Shown: positions 11,135 to 21,542, counted from the stretch's first letter. The stretch is DNA of 64,000 nucleotides from Moritella sp. PE36 (GCF_000170855.1 NZ_ABCQ01000006.1:62001-126000), one strand, 5' to 3'. Notes: generated by a model not told the origin, from the letters alone. Numbers and translations: made by a program.

Positions 11135-12325
11135 TTAGATGATGCCAAGGTCTTTACCGATACGGGTAAATGCGGCAATGGCAATATCAATTTGTCCTAC
11201 GCTGTGCGCTGCTGACATTTGCGTACGGATACGTGCTTTACCATGTGGAACCACTGGGAAAGAGAAACCGATAACATAAATGCCTTCCGCTAATAAACGC
11301 TCTGACATTTCAGCAGCCAGTGCCGCATCACCAATCATTACCGGTACAATTGCGTGGTCAGCACCTGCCAGTGTAAAACCAGCTGCGCTCATTTCACGGC
11401 GGAAATGTTCAGCGTTAGATTTAACTTTGACACGTAATTCATGGCCTTCTTCCATCATGTCGATAACACGAATTGATGCAGCAACAATCGCAGGAGCAAC
11501 CGAGTTTGAGAATAAGTATGGACGTGAACGCTGACGTAACCAATCAACTACTTCTTTTTTAGCTGATGTGTAACCGCCTGACGCGCCACCTAATGCTTTG
11601 CCTAATGTACCAGTGATGATATCCACACGATCCATAACGCCACAATGTTCAGGGGTACCACGACCGCCTTCACCCACAAAACCAACCGCATGTGAATCAT
11701 CAACCATCACAAGTGCATTATATTTGTCTGCAAGGTCACAAACGCCTTTTAGATTCGCGATCACGCCGTCCATTGAAAATACACCGTCAGTTGCGATCAA
11801 CTTGTGACGCACACCTGCAGCATCGGCAGCAATAAGCTGCTCTTCGAGTGATGCCATGTTATTATTTTTGTAACGGAAGCGTTTTGCTTTACATAGACGT
11901 ACACCATCAATGATTGACGCGTGGTTTAGTTCGTCTGAGATAATGGCATCTTCTGCACTTAATAACGTCTCAAATAAACCCGTGTTTGCATCAAAGCAAG
12001 ACGTATACAAGATAGTATCTTCCATTCCTAGGAAAGTACTGATCTTGCTTTCTAATTCTTTATGTTTGTCCTGGGTACCACAGATAAAGCGTACAGACGC
12101 CATGCCAAAACCGTGGCTATCTAAACCTGATTGTGCCGCCGCAATTAAATCAGCATGATTAGCCAAACCTAAATAGTTGTTCGCACAGAAGTTAACAACT
12201 TCATTACCTGCCACTTGAATGTTGGCATTTTGGGCTGAAGTAATCACTCGCTCGTTTTTATAAAGGCCATCAGCTTTAGTTTGTTCTAGCTGAGATTGAA
12301 TTTGCGAATAAAATGATGTATTCAT
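11135..12325 (-). CDS. kbl: 2-amino-3-ketobutyrate coenzyme A ligase (glycine C-acetyltransferase)
   Basis: 396 residues, a PLP enzyme of the alpha-oxoamine synthase family. It cleaves 2-amino-3-ketobutyrate with CoA to glycine and acetyl-CoA. Visible are the [11 protein letters not shown] entry motif, DDSHAVGF (PLP-contacting Asp and His) and [10 protein letters not shown] containing the Schiff-base lysine (about 244). The length equals the E. coli enzyme (398). It is the first gene of a two-gene unit with tdh. In E. coli this operon is Lrp-controlled; I cannot identify an Lrp site here. Confidence 0.97.
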   Translation of the reverse strand: MNTSFYSQIQSQLEQTKADGLYKNERVITSAQNANIQVAGNEVVNFCANNYLGLANHADLIAAAQSGLDSHGFGMASVRFICGTQDKHKELESKISTFLGMEDTILYTSCFDANTGLFETLLSAEDAIISDELNHASIIDGVRLCKAKRFRYKNNNMASLEEQLIAADAAGVRHKLIATDGVFSMDGVIANLKGVCDLADKYNALVMVDDSHAVGFVGEGGRGTPEHCGVMDRVDIITGTLGKALGGASGGYTSAKKEVVDWLRQRSRPYLFSNSVAPAIVAASIRVIDMMEEGHELRVKVKSNAEHFRREMSAAGFTLAGADHAIVPVMIGDAALAAEMSERLLAEGIYVIGFSFPVVPHGKARIRTQMSAAHSVGQIDIAIAAFTRIGKDLGII

Positions 12326-12484
12326 CTGGCCAACTCCTAAGGTTAATGTCGATTTGATAGAGAAATGCCACGCATTCTACTAAACATAGCTGATCAAGCC
12401 AGAAGTATATGGAAAATACGCAAGTATTTTTTGCAGAATTGTTACGTAGCACTACTTATTGCAACATATAACCAATAACACAGA

Positions 12485-12519
12485 TAAAAAAACCAGCTAA
12501 AGCAGCTGGTTTTTTTTAA
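12485..12519. terminator. Bidirectional terminator downstream of maeA
   Basis: Arms AACCAGCT (12491-12498) and AGCTGGTT (12504-12511) with a 5-base loop, flanked by seven A on the left and eight T on the right. It lies between the maeA stop and the kbl start, so its working direction is minus. Confidence 0.85.
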
Positions 12520-12565
12520 CATCAGTATAGAACGCCTATATGCGTTGCATATTCAGGAGTATTAA

Positions 12566-14254
12566 CTAGTTAGCTACACGCTTATATTCACGATATTCTG
12601 GTAACCAGAAATTCTTTTCAATCTTGTTACGGATCGCTTCATCAGAAGTCTGCAGAGCAACACCTTGCAATTGTGCTGTTTTAGCTACCCAGAAAGCAAT
12701 CTCTTTACTTACCGAATGGATGTCTGTTAATGGTGGTAATAGTGGACCTTCACCATCACGACCTAACGGTGAACAATCTGCTAATGCACGACTGGCCGCC
12801 ATTAGCATTGCATTTGTTACACGCGTAGCTTCTGCAGCCAGCACACCTAAACCAATACCTGGAAAAATGTAGCTATTGTTACATTGTGCAATAGTGAACA
12901 ATTCATCACCATAACTTACCGGTGGGAACGGGCTACCAGTAGCGACTAATGCACGACCTTCTGTCCAGCGGATAAGATCTTGTGGTGTTGCTTCGACTCG
13001 TGATGTCGGGTTACTTAACGGGAATATAATCGGACGCTCAGTATTTGCCGCCATGGTTTTAATGACTTGTTCAGTAAACAGGCCTGGCTGCCCAGATACA
13101 CCAATTAGAATCGATGGTTTGCCATGTGTCATCACGTCGAGTAGTGAGATCACATCACTATCAATTTCCCACTCGTCTCGCAGTCCCTGATGTTGTACTA
13201 GTTTCTGTTGGAAATCGAGTAAGTTTGGCATTTTGTCTGTTAGCACACCAAAACGGTCAACCATAAATACACGTTCGCGTGCTTGACTATCAGATAGACC
13301 TTCTGACTTCATTTGCGCAACGATCTGTTCGGCAATACCACAACCCGCAGAACCCGCACCTAAGAAAGCAACTTTTTGCTCACTGAGTTTGGTTTTTGCA
13401 GCGCGACATGCCGCCATCAAGCTACCAAGCGTAACCGCAGCTGTACCTTGAATATCATCATTGAAACAACAAATTTCATCTTTGTAACGTTGTAATAATG
13501 GCATTGCATTTTGTTGTGCAAAATCTTCAAACTGCAATAATACATTTGGCCAACGACGTTTTATTGCATCAATGAACAACTCTAAAAAATCATTATATTT
13601 ATCTTGGTCAATACGCGGACTACGCCAGCCCATGTACATCGGGTCTTGCAGACGTTTTTCGTTATTGGTGCCCACATCGAGTACGATAGGTAAACAGTTC
13701 GCCGGGCTAATACCACCACACGAAGTATAGAGTGATAGTTTACCAATTGGGATACCCATGCCGCCGATACCTTGATCACCCAAACCAAGAATACGCTCAC
13801 CATCCGTTACTACGATCACTTTTACATTCTGTTTATTTACATTATGTAAAATGTCATCGATGTTTTCACGTTCTGGGTAAGAGATAAATAGACCGCGAGC
13901 ACGGCGGTAGATATCTGAAAATTGCTGGCATGCAGCACCAACCGTAGGGGTATAAATAATTGGCATCATCTCTTCGAGATGGTTATCAACTAAACGGTAA
14001 AATAATGTTTCATTAGTATCTTGGATGTTACGTAAATAAACGTGTTTATCCATCGCACTCTCAAAGCCTGAAAACTGCTTATAAGCACGTTCAGCTTGTT
14101 CTTGAATAGATTCAACCATCGGTGGGATTAAACCAGTAAGGTTGAAGCTTTGACGCTCAATTGCACTAAAACCACTGCCTTTATTTAATAAAGGGGTTTC
14201 TAATAGTGCAGAGCCAGCGTAGGGTAAATACAGAGGACGACTTGTTGTGCTCAT
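12566..14254 (-). CDS. maeA: NAD-dependent malic enzyme
   Basis: 562 residues, the length of the large NAD-linked malic enzyme (SfcA/MaeA). It oxidatively decarboxylates malate to pyruvate in the cytoplasm. Visible are the substrate region [33 protein letters not shown], the metal-binding FEDFAQQNA, the lysine in the catalytic segment, and the nucleotide fold [15 protein letters not shown]. The N-terminal [21 protein letters not shown] is the family hallmark. It stands alone between the sigma-factor gene and kbl, with its own terminator. A direct repeat AATATATTCC x2 lies upstream at 14391-14410. Confidence 0.96.
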   Translation of the reverse strand: MSTTSRPLYLPYAGSALLETPLLNKGSGFSAIERQSFNLTGLIPPMVESIQEQAERAYKQFSGFESAMDKHVYLRNIQDTNETLFYRLVDNHLEEMMPIIYTPTVGAACQQFSDIYRRARGLFISYPERENIDDILHNVNKQNVKVIVVTDGERILGLGDQGIGGMGIPIGKLSLYTSCGGISPANCLPIVLDVGTNNEKRLQDPMYMGWRSPRIDQDKYNDFLELFIDAIKRRWPNVLLQFEDFAQQNAMPLLQRYKDEICCFNDDIQGTAAVTLGSLMAACRAAKTKLSEQKVAFLGAGSAGCGIAEQIVAQMKSEGLSDSQARERVFMVDRFGVLTDKMPNLLDFQQKLVQHQGLRDEWEIDSDVISLLDVMTHGKPSILIGVSGQPGLFTEQVIKTMAANTERPIIFPLSNPTSRVEATPQDLIRWTEGRALVATGSPFPPVSYGDELFTIAQCNNSYIFPGIGLGVLAAEATRVTNAMLMAASRALADCSPLGRDGEGPLLPPLTDIHSVSKEIAFWVAKTAQLQGVALQTSDEAIRNKIEKNFWLPEYREYKRVAN

Positions 14255-14453
14255 TGATATCTCATATATATGAAAAAGTGCAGTATGTTACAATCCGTAA
14301 CTACTGGACGGGCTAAAATGACGAAGGAATATACCCAGCTAAGCTATCATGATCTAAAGAAAAAAACTAAAGATAACGATAATCGCTGACAATATATTCC
14401 AATATATTCCTTTTTATATATACAGAAAGTTAACAAGCACTGAGGTCGATTAT

Positions 14454-15308
14454 TTAATTGAGATAATCTTGTTTTTGTACTGTATTTTGTAGTAACTCAG
14501 GTTGAATTTTCTGTAAGCTTAAATTAATAATTTGGCGAATTCGCTCTCTCGACATCGATAGACGTTCGCCGATAACATGTAGAGTCAGTGGATCTTCTTC
14601 ACCTAACCCAAATCTTAATTCAATGATTTTTCTATCACGTTCAGATAAATGGCCTAATACTTCATTCAAATAACATAATGTATCAGCATCTTCGAGTTCA
14701 TCGTTTGGTTTACAGATAGAATAATCTTCTAACATGTCGACCAACGCCGTACTCGAATCACGATCAGTCACGATTGTTTTATCTAAACTTGCTTCATTAA
14801 AATAATAGGATAACACTTCATTAACTTGTGCGTACTGCATTTCCAGAAATTCTGCCAATGTCATCACATCATGATTACACTGTAAGTCTAATTCTTGTTC
14901 ACGTGCTGTTTTTAAAATGCGTTTATATACTTTACCAATATGGATTGGCACGCGGATAGTACGTGATTGGTTCATAATAAAGCGTTCGATATTATTTTTG
15001 ATCCACCAAACAGCATAAGTAGAGAAACGAAAACCTTTGGTCGCATCAAACTTCTCGACAGCATGGATTAACCCTGTATTCCCTTCTTGGATTATATCAA
15101 CGAGCGGTAGAGAGGTATGTTGGTAGCGTTTAGCGATATTAATCACCAAACGTAAATTAGATTGGATCATGCGTTGTCTGGCTTTTTCATCACCTTCATT
15201 AGAAGCCATAGCCGTTTCATATTCTTCCTCTTTAGTTAATAGTTTACTACTTTGGTTAACTTGATACATGTATACGTCTAGTGCATTCGACTCGTTAGAT
15301 AATTCCAT
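14454..15308 (-). CDS. RpoS-like group 2 sigma-70 family factor, divergent paralogue
   Basis: 284 residues with sigma regions 1.2 to 4: region 2 (RRMIQSNLRLVINIAKRY-like block; QEGNTGLIHAVEKFD; FRFSTYAVWWIKNNIERFIM with the -10-recognition helix), region 3 (RTIRVPIHI), and region 4.2 helix-turn-helix (LHVIGERLSMSRERIRQI). This resembles RpoS but is shorter than its usual 320-330 residues, lacks the long acidic N-terminus and has a divergent region 3. That suggests an extra RpoS-type factor (comparable to RpoQ-like factors of Vibrionaceae) rather than housekeeping RpoS, which normally follows nlpD. GGGAG lies 8 bases before the ATG. No operon partner. Confidence 0.8.
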   Translation of the reverse strand: MELSNESNALDVYMYQVNQSSKLLTKEEEYETAMASNEGDEKARQRMIQSNLRLVINIAKRYQHTSLPLVDIIQEGNTGLIHAVEKFDATKGFRFSTYAVWWIKNNIERFIMNQSRTIRVPIHIGKVYKRILKTAREQELDLQCNHDVMTLAEFLEMQYAQVNEVLSYYFNEASLDKTIVTDRDSSTALVDMLEDYSICKPNDELEDADTLCYLNEVLGHLSERDRKIIELRFGLGEEDPLTLHVIGERLSMSRERIRQIINLSLQKIQPELLQNTVQKQDYLN

Positions 15309-15710
15309 TTTTCTATCTCCCTAAGCGAGTCTCTCCACATGAAACCACGCTTACAAATTAAACAGACCTAGCAACAACTATAAAACTAACTAGAAACAAA
15401 TTTTGATTAGAAAATAATTCAGTAGAAATAAGGTTAGTCGGGAATTAAATTTTAGAAAGGTTATTCTTAAAAAAAACAATAACATTATTAGATTAGTCAT
15501 AAAATACAATAAAACCAAACAAGGTCAGACCAGACAATCAGTATCAACCACTATTGTTAATAAGTTTATCTTGACCGTTATGATGCTGAGAATACCAAGT
15601 TGAATACGGCGTAAGCTAGTGACGGAGGTGTTTAACCCTAATTTTTAGATATAAAAAAGGGTGTTCCCGCTAAGGACACCCTACTGCATGACTATCACTT
15701 TATTTCTGTA
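15309..15710. other. 402-bp AT-rich region upstream of the sigma-factor gene
   Basis: Contains the yciA terminator at 15659-15681 and otherwise no gene that I can support. The remainder is the presumed promoter region of the RpoS-like factor. A loose HapR/LuxR-like palindrome (near 15552-15575) was seen but is too degenerate to call. Confidence 0.5.
15652..15684 (-). terminator. Rho-independent terminator of the yciA-type gene
   Basis: Eight-base arms GGGTGTTC (15659-15666) and GGACACCC (15674-15681) with one G-U pair. The minus-strand T-run comes from the A-run at 15652-15658. Confidence 0.75.
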
Positions 15711-16121
15711 TTACGATGGCAGTTCGCACATACGTTCAATTTTACGCGACTGACCATTATCATCGATAGCAACATAAGTAAATGTTGCTTCAGTAACGAT
15801 ATAACGGTAGTTCACTTTAGGCGCGTTGATTAACGGCTTAACCCAGATCTCTAATTTAATCGTCATTGAAGAATTACCAATGCGAGTACACGAACCATAA
15901 CAACAAACCACATCACCAACAGCAACCGGTTTATGAAATGTCATACCATCAACGGAAATAGTAGCTACTCGTCCTTGTGCTACCTCTTTTGCTAAAATAC
16001 CACCTGCGATATCCATTTGTGACATTATCCAACCACCGAAGATATCGCCATTTGCATTGCAATCACTCGGCATTGATAACGTACGTGTTAATAGTTGGCC
16101 TTTTGGTATAGTCATAATCAT
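15711..16121 (-). CDS. yciA: Acyl-CoA thioesterase of the YciA hotdog family
   Basis: 136 residues, a single hotdog domain. It hydrolyses acyl-CoA to free acid and CoA, with broad chain-length range in the characterised family members. The conserved core is CNANGDIFGGWIMSQMDIAG (residues about 21-40), containing the catalytic Asp, followed by DGMTFHKPVAVGDVV. The start could be M1 or M3. Single gene between ltaE and the RpoS-like factor, with its own terminator. Confidence 0.88.
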   Translation of the reverse strand: MIMTIPKGQLLTRTLSMPSDCNANGDIFGGWIMSQMDIAGGILAKEVAQGRVATISVDGMTFHKPVAVGDVVCCYGSCTRIGNSSMTIKLEIWVKPLINAPKVNYRYIVTEATFTYVAIDDNGQSRKIERMCELPS

Positions 16122-16275
16122 CTCTTAGTATTTGATTTTATTTTATTAGTTAAAAGTAGCGATTCTAAGTAAAACATATTATTTAGTCGTTGTTCTATCT
16201 GACATGCTAACTCTGATATTGCCTTTATTATAATTATATTCGATCTGCCCGATTTACGCGAAATAAGGCTTAATT

Positions 16276-17286
16276 TCACATTGAATGAAACTGCTTAATC
16301 TCTGCAATTAATAAGTCGATTGCGTCAACGGTAATATCTTGATGAACAACAAAACGGATCGCATTGCTAGCACTAATAATAATGCCTTTAGTCCGTAAAT
16401 ATGCCGACAGTGCTTTACCATCTTTACCGGAATATTGCGTAAAGATCATATTGGTTTGCACACTGTCTAAATCAAACGAGAACTCTGACAGTGTCAATAA
16501 TTGTTGCGCTAAATATTGCGTGTTTTCATGATCAATCGCTAACTTATCAATTTGCTCATCTAACGCTAAAATACCTGCAGCGGCAAGAATACCCGCTTGA
16601 CGCATACCGCCACCCAACATCTTCCGCCAGCGTCTAGCACTGCGAATTAATGATTCAGAGCCAAGTAATAATGAACCAACCGGGGCAGCAAGTCCTTTCG
16701 ATAAGCAGATAGACGCAGAATCAAAATATTGGGTAATTTCGCTCGCATCTACATTCAGTTTAACTGCGGCATTAAAGACACGCGCACCATCAAGGTGAAT
16801 TCGTAATCCATGTTCAAAGGCCAATGCTTGCGCTTGAGCTAGATACTCAAGCGATAAGACTTTACCGCCAATGGTATTTTCTAATGATAATAACTTGGTT
16901 TTTGCATGGTGATCATCATCAGGTTTAATGTTGTCACGGATCGCTTGCAGACAAATACTGCCGTCGGCTTCGTTGGCTATCGGCTGTGGTTGCACACTAC
17001 CAAGTACCGCAGCACCACCGCCTTCCCAACGGTAATTATGGGCATTTTGACCACAAATATATTCATCACCACGCTGACAATGCGCCATAATAGCTAACAA
17101 GTTAGCCTGTGTACCTGACGAACAAAAGATAGCGGCATCGAATCCATAACGTTCAGCGGCCATTGCTTCCAACTTATTTACCGTCGGATCTTCACCATAA
17201 ACGTCATCCCCCACAATGGCAGTCGCCATCGCGTTGCGCATTGCTGCGGTGGGTTGTGTGACAGTATCACTTCTAAAGTCGAACAT
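16276..17286 (-). CDS. ltaE: Low-specificity L-threonine aldolase
   Basis: 336 residues, a fold-type I PLP enzyme that splits L-threonine and L-allo-threonine into glycine and acetaldehyde. Visible are the N-terminal FRSDTVTQPT signature, CSSGTQANLLA, HLDGARVFNA (PLP-contacting Asp/Arg) and the Schiff-base Lys197 in LSKGLAAPVGSLL. Together with tdh, kbl and the neighbouring sstT symporter it makes this stretch rich in threonine and serine metabolism. It has its own start with no operon partner overlapping it. Confidence 0.95.
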   Translation of the reverse strand: MFDFRSDTVTQPTAAMRNAMATAIVGDDVYGEDPTVNKLEAMAAERYGFDAAIFCSSGTQANLLAIMAHCQRGDEYICGQNAHNYRWEGGGAAVLGSVQPQPIANEADGSICLQAIRDNIKPDDDHHAKTKLLSLENTIGGKVLSLEYLAQAQALAFEHGLRIHLDGARVFNAAVKLNVDASEITQYFDSASICLSKGLAAPVGSLLLGSESLIRSARRWRKMLGGGMRQAGILAAAGILALDEQIDKLAIDHENTQYLAQQLLTLSEFSFDLDSVQTNMIFTQYSGKDGKALSAYLRTKGIIISASNAIRFVVHQDITVDAIDLLIAEIKQFHSM

Positions 17287-17632
17287 TTGTCTCTTCCCTT
17301 TGCCGTGCTTTATACAAAAAACTATCTTTTCATCTTAAATCGATGATTAATGTTTTAATCCATTACTATTTCGGTTCTCCGAATTGTAAATGAGTATAAC
17401 ATCCGAGTAACAAGAGTCAGGTGAATTTCGCATTTTTTCATTATAATTTTGTATTGTGTTACGACTATGATTTTCTATTCAGTTACTAATCGTTACGTAT
17501 TTAAAGATCATCAATAATACGGTGTTAACGTTATCAATAAAAAAGCAGCCCGTTATCATTAACAGACTGCTTTTATTACCGTAAATATACCGTAATTCGC
17601 ACAAACAAAGCGAATCCGATTAGTAAAATATT
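17287..17632. other. 346-bp spacer between sstT and ltaE
   Basis: Holds the sstT terminator (17539-17575) and the ltaE promoter region. No gene or further motif that I can support. Confidence 0.5.
17539..17575 (-). terminator. Terminator of sstT
   Basis: Outer arms AAAAGCAG and CTGCTTTT with a small inner stem (GTTA/TAAC), flanked by A and T runs. It lies about 60 bases past the sstT stop. Confidence 0.7.
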
Positions 17633-18847
17633 TTACACGTCTGTTTTTCTTTCATGTGCGTGACTGACTGCGGCCGTAAACACCACATCCGTTGAACTGT
17701 TTAATGCGGTTTCTGCCGAGTCTTGCAATACGCCAATAATGAAGCCAGTTGCAACTACTTGCATAGCAATATCGTTATCGATACCAAATAAGCTACAAGC
17801 TAATGGAATCAGCAATAATGAACCGCCAGCAACACCAGAAGCGCCACATGCAGAAATCGCCGCAATGATACTTAATAGTAAGGCAGTTGGTAAATCTACT
17901 GCAATACCTAAGGTATTCACTGCCGCTAACGTAAGTACCGTGATCGTAATCGCCGCACCGCCCATATTAATGGTTGCACCCAGAGGTATAGAAACTGAAT
18001 AAGTATCTTTATGTAAGTTTAGCTTTTTACACAATTCCATATTTACCGGAATATTCGCTGCAGATGAACGCGTGAAGAACGCAGTAATGCCACTTTCACG
18101 TAAACATTGAAAAATAAGCGGGTACGGATTTTGACGAGACATGAAAAATAAAATAGCCGGATTAACCACTAATGCAACAATGACCATTGACCCCAGTAAT
18201 ACCGCCAGTAAGTGGGTATAACTTGCCATTGCCGAAAAACCAACGGTAGCAAATGTTGACGCCACTAAACCAAAAATACCTAGCGGTGCAAATCGGATCA
18301 CCACATGCACTATCTTCGATACACCACCAGCAATGTCACTAATAACTTGTTTGGTCGTCGATGATGCGTGCTTCAAGGCAACACCAAAACCAATACCCCA
18401 GGCTAACACCCCAATAAAGTTGCTGGTTACAATCGCATTAATCGGGTTATCGACAACCTTGTAAATCAAATTACGCAGAACGTCAGTGATATTACTTGGT
18501 GCCGCATTCGTTGCACCTTCAGTCATTAAGGCTAACTGAACAGGGAATAAAAAACTTAAACTAACGGCGACAAGCGCAGCAGCAAAGGTGCCGAGTAGAT
18601 ACAAAATAACAACAGGACGCATATTAGCATTGGTATTCGCTTCTTGATTGGCTATCGCGGAGATAACTAATACAAATACTAATAAAGGTGCGATCGCTTT
18701 CAATGCACTGACAAATAACCCGCCAAATAAACTTGCTTCTTTAGCAATTTCTGGGGCAGCATACGCTAACGCGGTACCCGCAATAATGCTAATGATGATC
18801 TGCTTAACCAAACTCAATTGAAAAAGCCCTGCTACTTTACTACCCAT
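17633..18847 (-). CDS. sstT: Serine/threonine:sodium symporter SstT
   Basis: 404 residues of the dicarboxylate/amino acid:cation symporter family, in the inner membrane with about eight transmembrane helices and two re-entrant loops. It imports serine and threonine with sodium. Family signatures: [33 protein letters not shown] and the conserved [19 protein letters not shown] place the start at the ATG at 18847 because AGGA lies 6 bases upstream; an in-frame ATG at 18871 would add 8 residues but has no ribosome binding site. It fits functionally with ltaE, tdh and kbl nearby. Confidence 0.93.
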   Translation of the reverse strand: MGSKVAGLFQLSLVKQIIISIIAGTALAYAAPEIAKEASLFGGLFVSALKAIAPLLVFVLVISAIANQEANTNANMRPVVILYLLGTFAAALVAVSLSFLFPVQLALMTEGATNAAPSNITDVLRNLIYKVVDNPINAIVTSNFIGVLAWGIGFGVALKHASSTTKQVISDIAGGVSKIVHVVIRFAPLGIFGLVASTFATVGFSAMASYTHLLAVLLGSMVIVALVVNPAILFFMSRQNPYPLIFQCLRESGITAFFTRSSAANIPVNMELCKKLNLHKDTYSVSIPLGATINMGGAAITITVLTLAAVNTLGIAVDLPTALLLSIIAAISACGASGVAGGSLLLIPLACSLFGIDNDIAMQVVATGFIIGVLQDSAETALNSSTDVVFTAAVSHAHERKTDV

Positions 18848-18997
18848 ACCACATCCTATATCCATAAACATTAATAAAGGCAGGATAATACCAAATTAAA
18901 CTACTGACATAACATTAAATATCGGCATTACATCACAAAATAGCAATAAAAATTCTGTTCAACGTAAATTATAGTTCACATAACTTGCATTGCATCC

Positions 18998-19435
18998 TTA
19001 CCTAAGCATAACGCCCTGACTCAGCATCGTCTTATTGCGAATCATCTGCGCAGTATTAGTTTGATCCAACCAATGAATTTCAATCACCACTTCCTTTCGC
19101 TGATTTGATGTGGTGATCGTACTTAGTGAGCTAACTTGCCAAGTTAAATTAAATTGATGCTGATCATAGTGAATATCACCGGCACTAATGTGACCGCCAA
19201 GGTTGGTATTCAAAGCATTAAATCCATCAATCGAATCGGTCAAATACCGTATTTCATTCAGCTTATACTCCAGTAGCGCCCATGCTGCTGTATATTGTGA
19301 TTGCTGTAATATAATTTGGGCCTGCGTTAACTTTAAACTTGTGACGCCAAATATAGCGGTGGTCAGCATAAATAAACAGATCATAACCTCAAGTAAACTG
19401 CCACCTTGCTGCGAAGTATGTTGTCTCAACCGCAT
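18998..19435 (-). CDS. pilV: PilV-type minor pilin
   Basis: 145 residues. Type III prepilin signal: cleavage after the glycine in QQG with mature GSLLEVMICLF, Glu at +5 and a hydrophobic helix to about residue 34. It resembles PilV/GspI-type minor pilins of type IV pili. It abuts the upstream pilX-like gene (TAA immediately followed by ATG), so it is translationally coupled. It is the last gene in a set of four. There is no neighbouring pilY1 or pilE. Confidence 0.75.
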   Translation of the reverse strand: MRLRQHTSQQGGSLLEVMICLFMLTTAIFGVTSLKLTQAQIILQQSQYTAAWALLEYKLNEIRYLTDSIDGFNALNTNLGGHISAGDIHYDQHQFNLTWQVSSLSTITTSNQRKEVVIEIHWLDQTNTAQMIRNKTMLSQGVMLR

Positions 19436-19903
19436 TTAAAAACCGTATAACGAAGTTGGTTGCCAAGTCCAAGGCATTGATGTCGTAATAAGTTGACGCT
19501 GCATGACAATTCGCTCCGTATTATTGTAGCTAACCACTATCGCAATATTGAACACAGCTTCCTCTGCAACGCATAAATAGAATTGTTCTGACAACATATA
19601 TTGATGCATCAAATCACTCGGAATGACTAATTGATAAGTATCTAACGCTAAATTAGTACATGGCGGTGATAGAGCCAGCAATTCAGATGACTCGTAAAGC
19701 ACGATATAAAACAAATCCAATTTATTGGCCGCTATAACTTTAGCTTTCAGGTAATTAATATGGAGCTGATTACGTTGAATACGCTGTTGCTGAATATGCG
19801 CAAATGCCAAACTGCTACTGATCGTAATGAAGACTAAAATTAGCGTCATTGATAACATAGCAAAACCTCGAACAGCATGGGATTGCGGTTGCTTAGACGC
19901 CAC
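19436..19903 (-). CDS. PilX-type minor pilin-like protein
   Basis: 155 residues. GTG start overlaps the pilW stop by one base (TAGTG). The N-terminus has RG followed by FAMLSMTLILVFITISSSLA: a hydrophobic pilin-like helix lacking Glu at +5, which is also usual in PilX. The remainder is poorly conserved, with two cysteines that could pair. The position between pilW and pilV supports PilX. Function would be initiation of type IV pilus assembly in the inner membrane. Assigned by position and N-terminus rather than by clear sequence identity. Confidence 0.65.
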   Translation of the reverse strand: MASKQPQSHAVRGFAMLSMTLILVFITISSSLAFAHIQQQRIQRNQLHINYLKAKVIAANKLDLFYIVLYESSELLALSPPCTNLALDTYQLVIPSDLMHQYMLSEQFYLCVAEEAVFNIAIVVSYNNTERIVMQRQLITTSMPWTWQPTSLYGF

Positions 19904-20523
19904 TATAGAAAAGCCCTCGCGCTGCTATTGCGAAAATAATCCAGTTCAATCTCGGTGAATTGACGATGACGTATACGAAGCGCGATACTGACATAACCTT
20001 TAACTTTATGCGCTAGCGTGTATCGCTGTTGTGACACAGTGAATTGCAATTGGATAATGTCGGTGTTCGCCGCATCTGAGATCATTTCCCAGCCTAAGCC
20101 ACCATCACAGTCAACCTCGCTACCTTTGCGCTGTTGTACCCCTCCACGATGCAAACGAAAACCAAAGTTTTCATCTCTAAACATACCATCTTCGTTACGA
20201 TCATAACGATATACAATACAATCATTACTGGGATTCAAAATATAAATTTTATCATCGCTATAAATAAAAGGATTCGCAGCGGCAATATTACTGCTATAAC
20301 CTGCTCGACCTAACTCTCGCTGCATAATAGTCAGTACATTCTGAGCCTCCTGCTGCACGAGATAATATTGTTCAGCCCGATTATTTTGCACTTCATGTGT
20401 GGCGTGTATATAACTCGACCCGGTAAAAATAATCCCCCCTAGCGTTATTGATATCATCAACTCAATTAATCCATGTCCGCACATGTAAAGAGGGCCCGAG
20501 CACAAGGGTTTAACAAGGCGCAT
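19903..20523 (-). CDS. pilW: PilW-type minor pilin
   Basis: 206 residues from the ATG at 20523; a longer frame from 20580 adds 19 residues without pilin character. Prepilin signal CG followed by HGLIELMISITLGG puts Glu at +5. The C-terminal part (YDRNEDGMF; GLGWEMISDAANTDIIQLQFTV) fits PilW proteins. The start overlaps the fimT-like stop by 14 bases, indicating translational coupling. PilW-type proteins are part of the minor-pilin tip complex that primes pilus assembly. Confidence 0.75.
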   Translation of the reverse strand: MRLVKPLCSGPLYMCGHGLIELMISITLGGIIFTGSSYIHATHEVQNNRAEQYYLVQQEAQNVLTIMQRELGRAGYSSNIAAANPFIYSDDKIYILNPSNDCIVYRYDRNEDGMFRDENFGFRLHRGGVQQRKGSEVDCDGGLGWEMISDAANTDIIQLQFTVSQQRYTLAHKVKGYVSIALRIRHRQFTEIELDYFRNSSARAFL

Positions 20524-21049
20524 AAATAGCACTATCTCCCCGCACCATACAAACTCGAATACGTCCTTGAGTACTGACAATAACCATAGTGCTAAAACGA
20601 CCTAAGGAAAGTTGATAACTGGCACCATTTGTCGTGCCAAATAATGGTGAAAAAGATAAGAGGGGTCGATTAACGGAGAGCTCTATATCACTTATCGCTG
20701 CGCTCGCTTGACCATAGTTAGACTGACATAACGCAGTCGATGTTAAACAATCACAATTTTCGTTATGACTGATAACCCAGCATGACTCGACTGTGCTATT
20801 GACAGCGTTATTAACCTGGACATTAAAATAATGCCGTTCACCCCGCAGTAGCGCTAATTGTTTCGTGATATTTAGCGCTTCAACTAATTGCCTGGTGAGA
20901 TTGCCTAGTTTATTTTTATGCACGTATGCACTATATGAAGGCACACTTAAAGCCATCAATATAGTCACGATTGCCAACGTTAACAGTAACTCGATTAAGG
21001 TTAGTCCGGGTGATTTTAATTTACGGTGTATCATTCGCATTAGCTTCAT
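20510..21049 (-). CDS. fimT: FimT/GspH-type minor pilin
   Basis: 179 residues, first gene of the minor-pilin set. The prepilin peptide ends SPG, followed by LTLIELLLTLAIVTILMALS with Glu at +5. The body resembles the GspH/FimT domain (LVEALNITKQLALLRGE), and cysteines occur near the middle and at the C-terminus. FimT/FimU proteins prime type IV pilus assembly and in some naturally transformable bacteria bind DNA. No DNA-binding claim can be made from sequence alone. Confidence 0.78.
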   Translation of the reverse strand: MKLMRMIHRKLKSPGLTLIELLLTLAIVTILMALSVPSYSAYVHKNKLGNLTRQLVEALNITKQLALLRGERHYFNVQVNNAVNSTVESCWVISHNENCDCLTSTALCQSNYGQASAAISDIELSVNRPLLSFSPLFGTTNGASYQLSLGRFSTMVIVSTQGRIRVCMVRGDSAIYAPC

Positions 21050-21246
21050 TTAGTCATGGGCGAGTAACACTAACCCTAGAATAAAATGTAATCACTGATA
21101 CTTTTATATTAATAAACAGGTAAAATGTTCAATTATTATTGAATACAACCACAGTGACGGCTTGTTCGCTTTGATTAAACTCAGTGAAATAAACAAGTAA
21201 ATTACAGGTGTAATTAAAGAAAAACACGTAAAATTAAAGAGTTATT

Positions 21247-21468
21247 ATGTCAAAAATAGATTTTTCAGCAATTAACGAAAGCAGTTCAAAATCGTTTCAT
21301 GAACAGCGTAATACCATCAAAAAAGTATGCCTTGGAAAAACGGTTTTATGCCCAGTGTGTCAACAAGCATTAAAATTATTACCACCAAAGAATAAAAATG
21401 ATGAATCTAGAACCGGTGTGGGCTGTGCGAAAGGTTGCACGTTTATTGAATTGGAATTTGAACTGTAG
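21247..21468 (+). CDS. Small Cys-rich (zinc-ribbon-like) conserved hypothetical protein
   Basis: 73 residues, divergent from the pilin set. The C-terminal half has CPVC and, about 25 residues on, CAKGC, a pattern able to hold one zinc ion, plus an extra cysteine before CPVC. The N-terminal half is polar and Ser-rich. ATG follows a GAGTT sequence; the ribosome binding site is weak. A good terminator follows at 21547-21594. I do not recognise a named family, and function is unknown. Confidence 0.7.
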   Translation: MSKIDFSAINESSSKSFHEQRNTIKKVCLGKTVLCPVCQQALKLLPPKNKNDESRTGVGCAKGCTFIELEFEL

Positions 21469-21542
21469 TGGCAATAATTTTGTAAACTGTCATTGAAGTC
21501 ATCAATGTCATCACAATTTCAATTACGCTAAATTGCAGATAT

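Noticed and set aside
15552-15575. HapR/LuxR-like palindrome upstream of the RpoS-like gene
   Set aside because: Too many mismatches and an altered spacing relative to the known consensus; not callable by eye.
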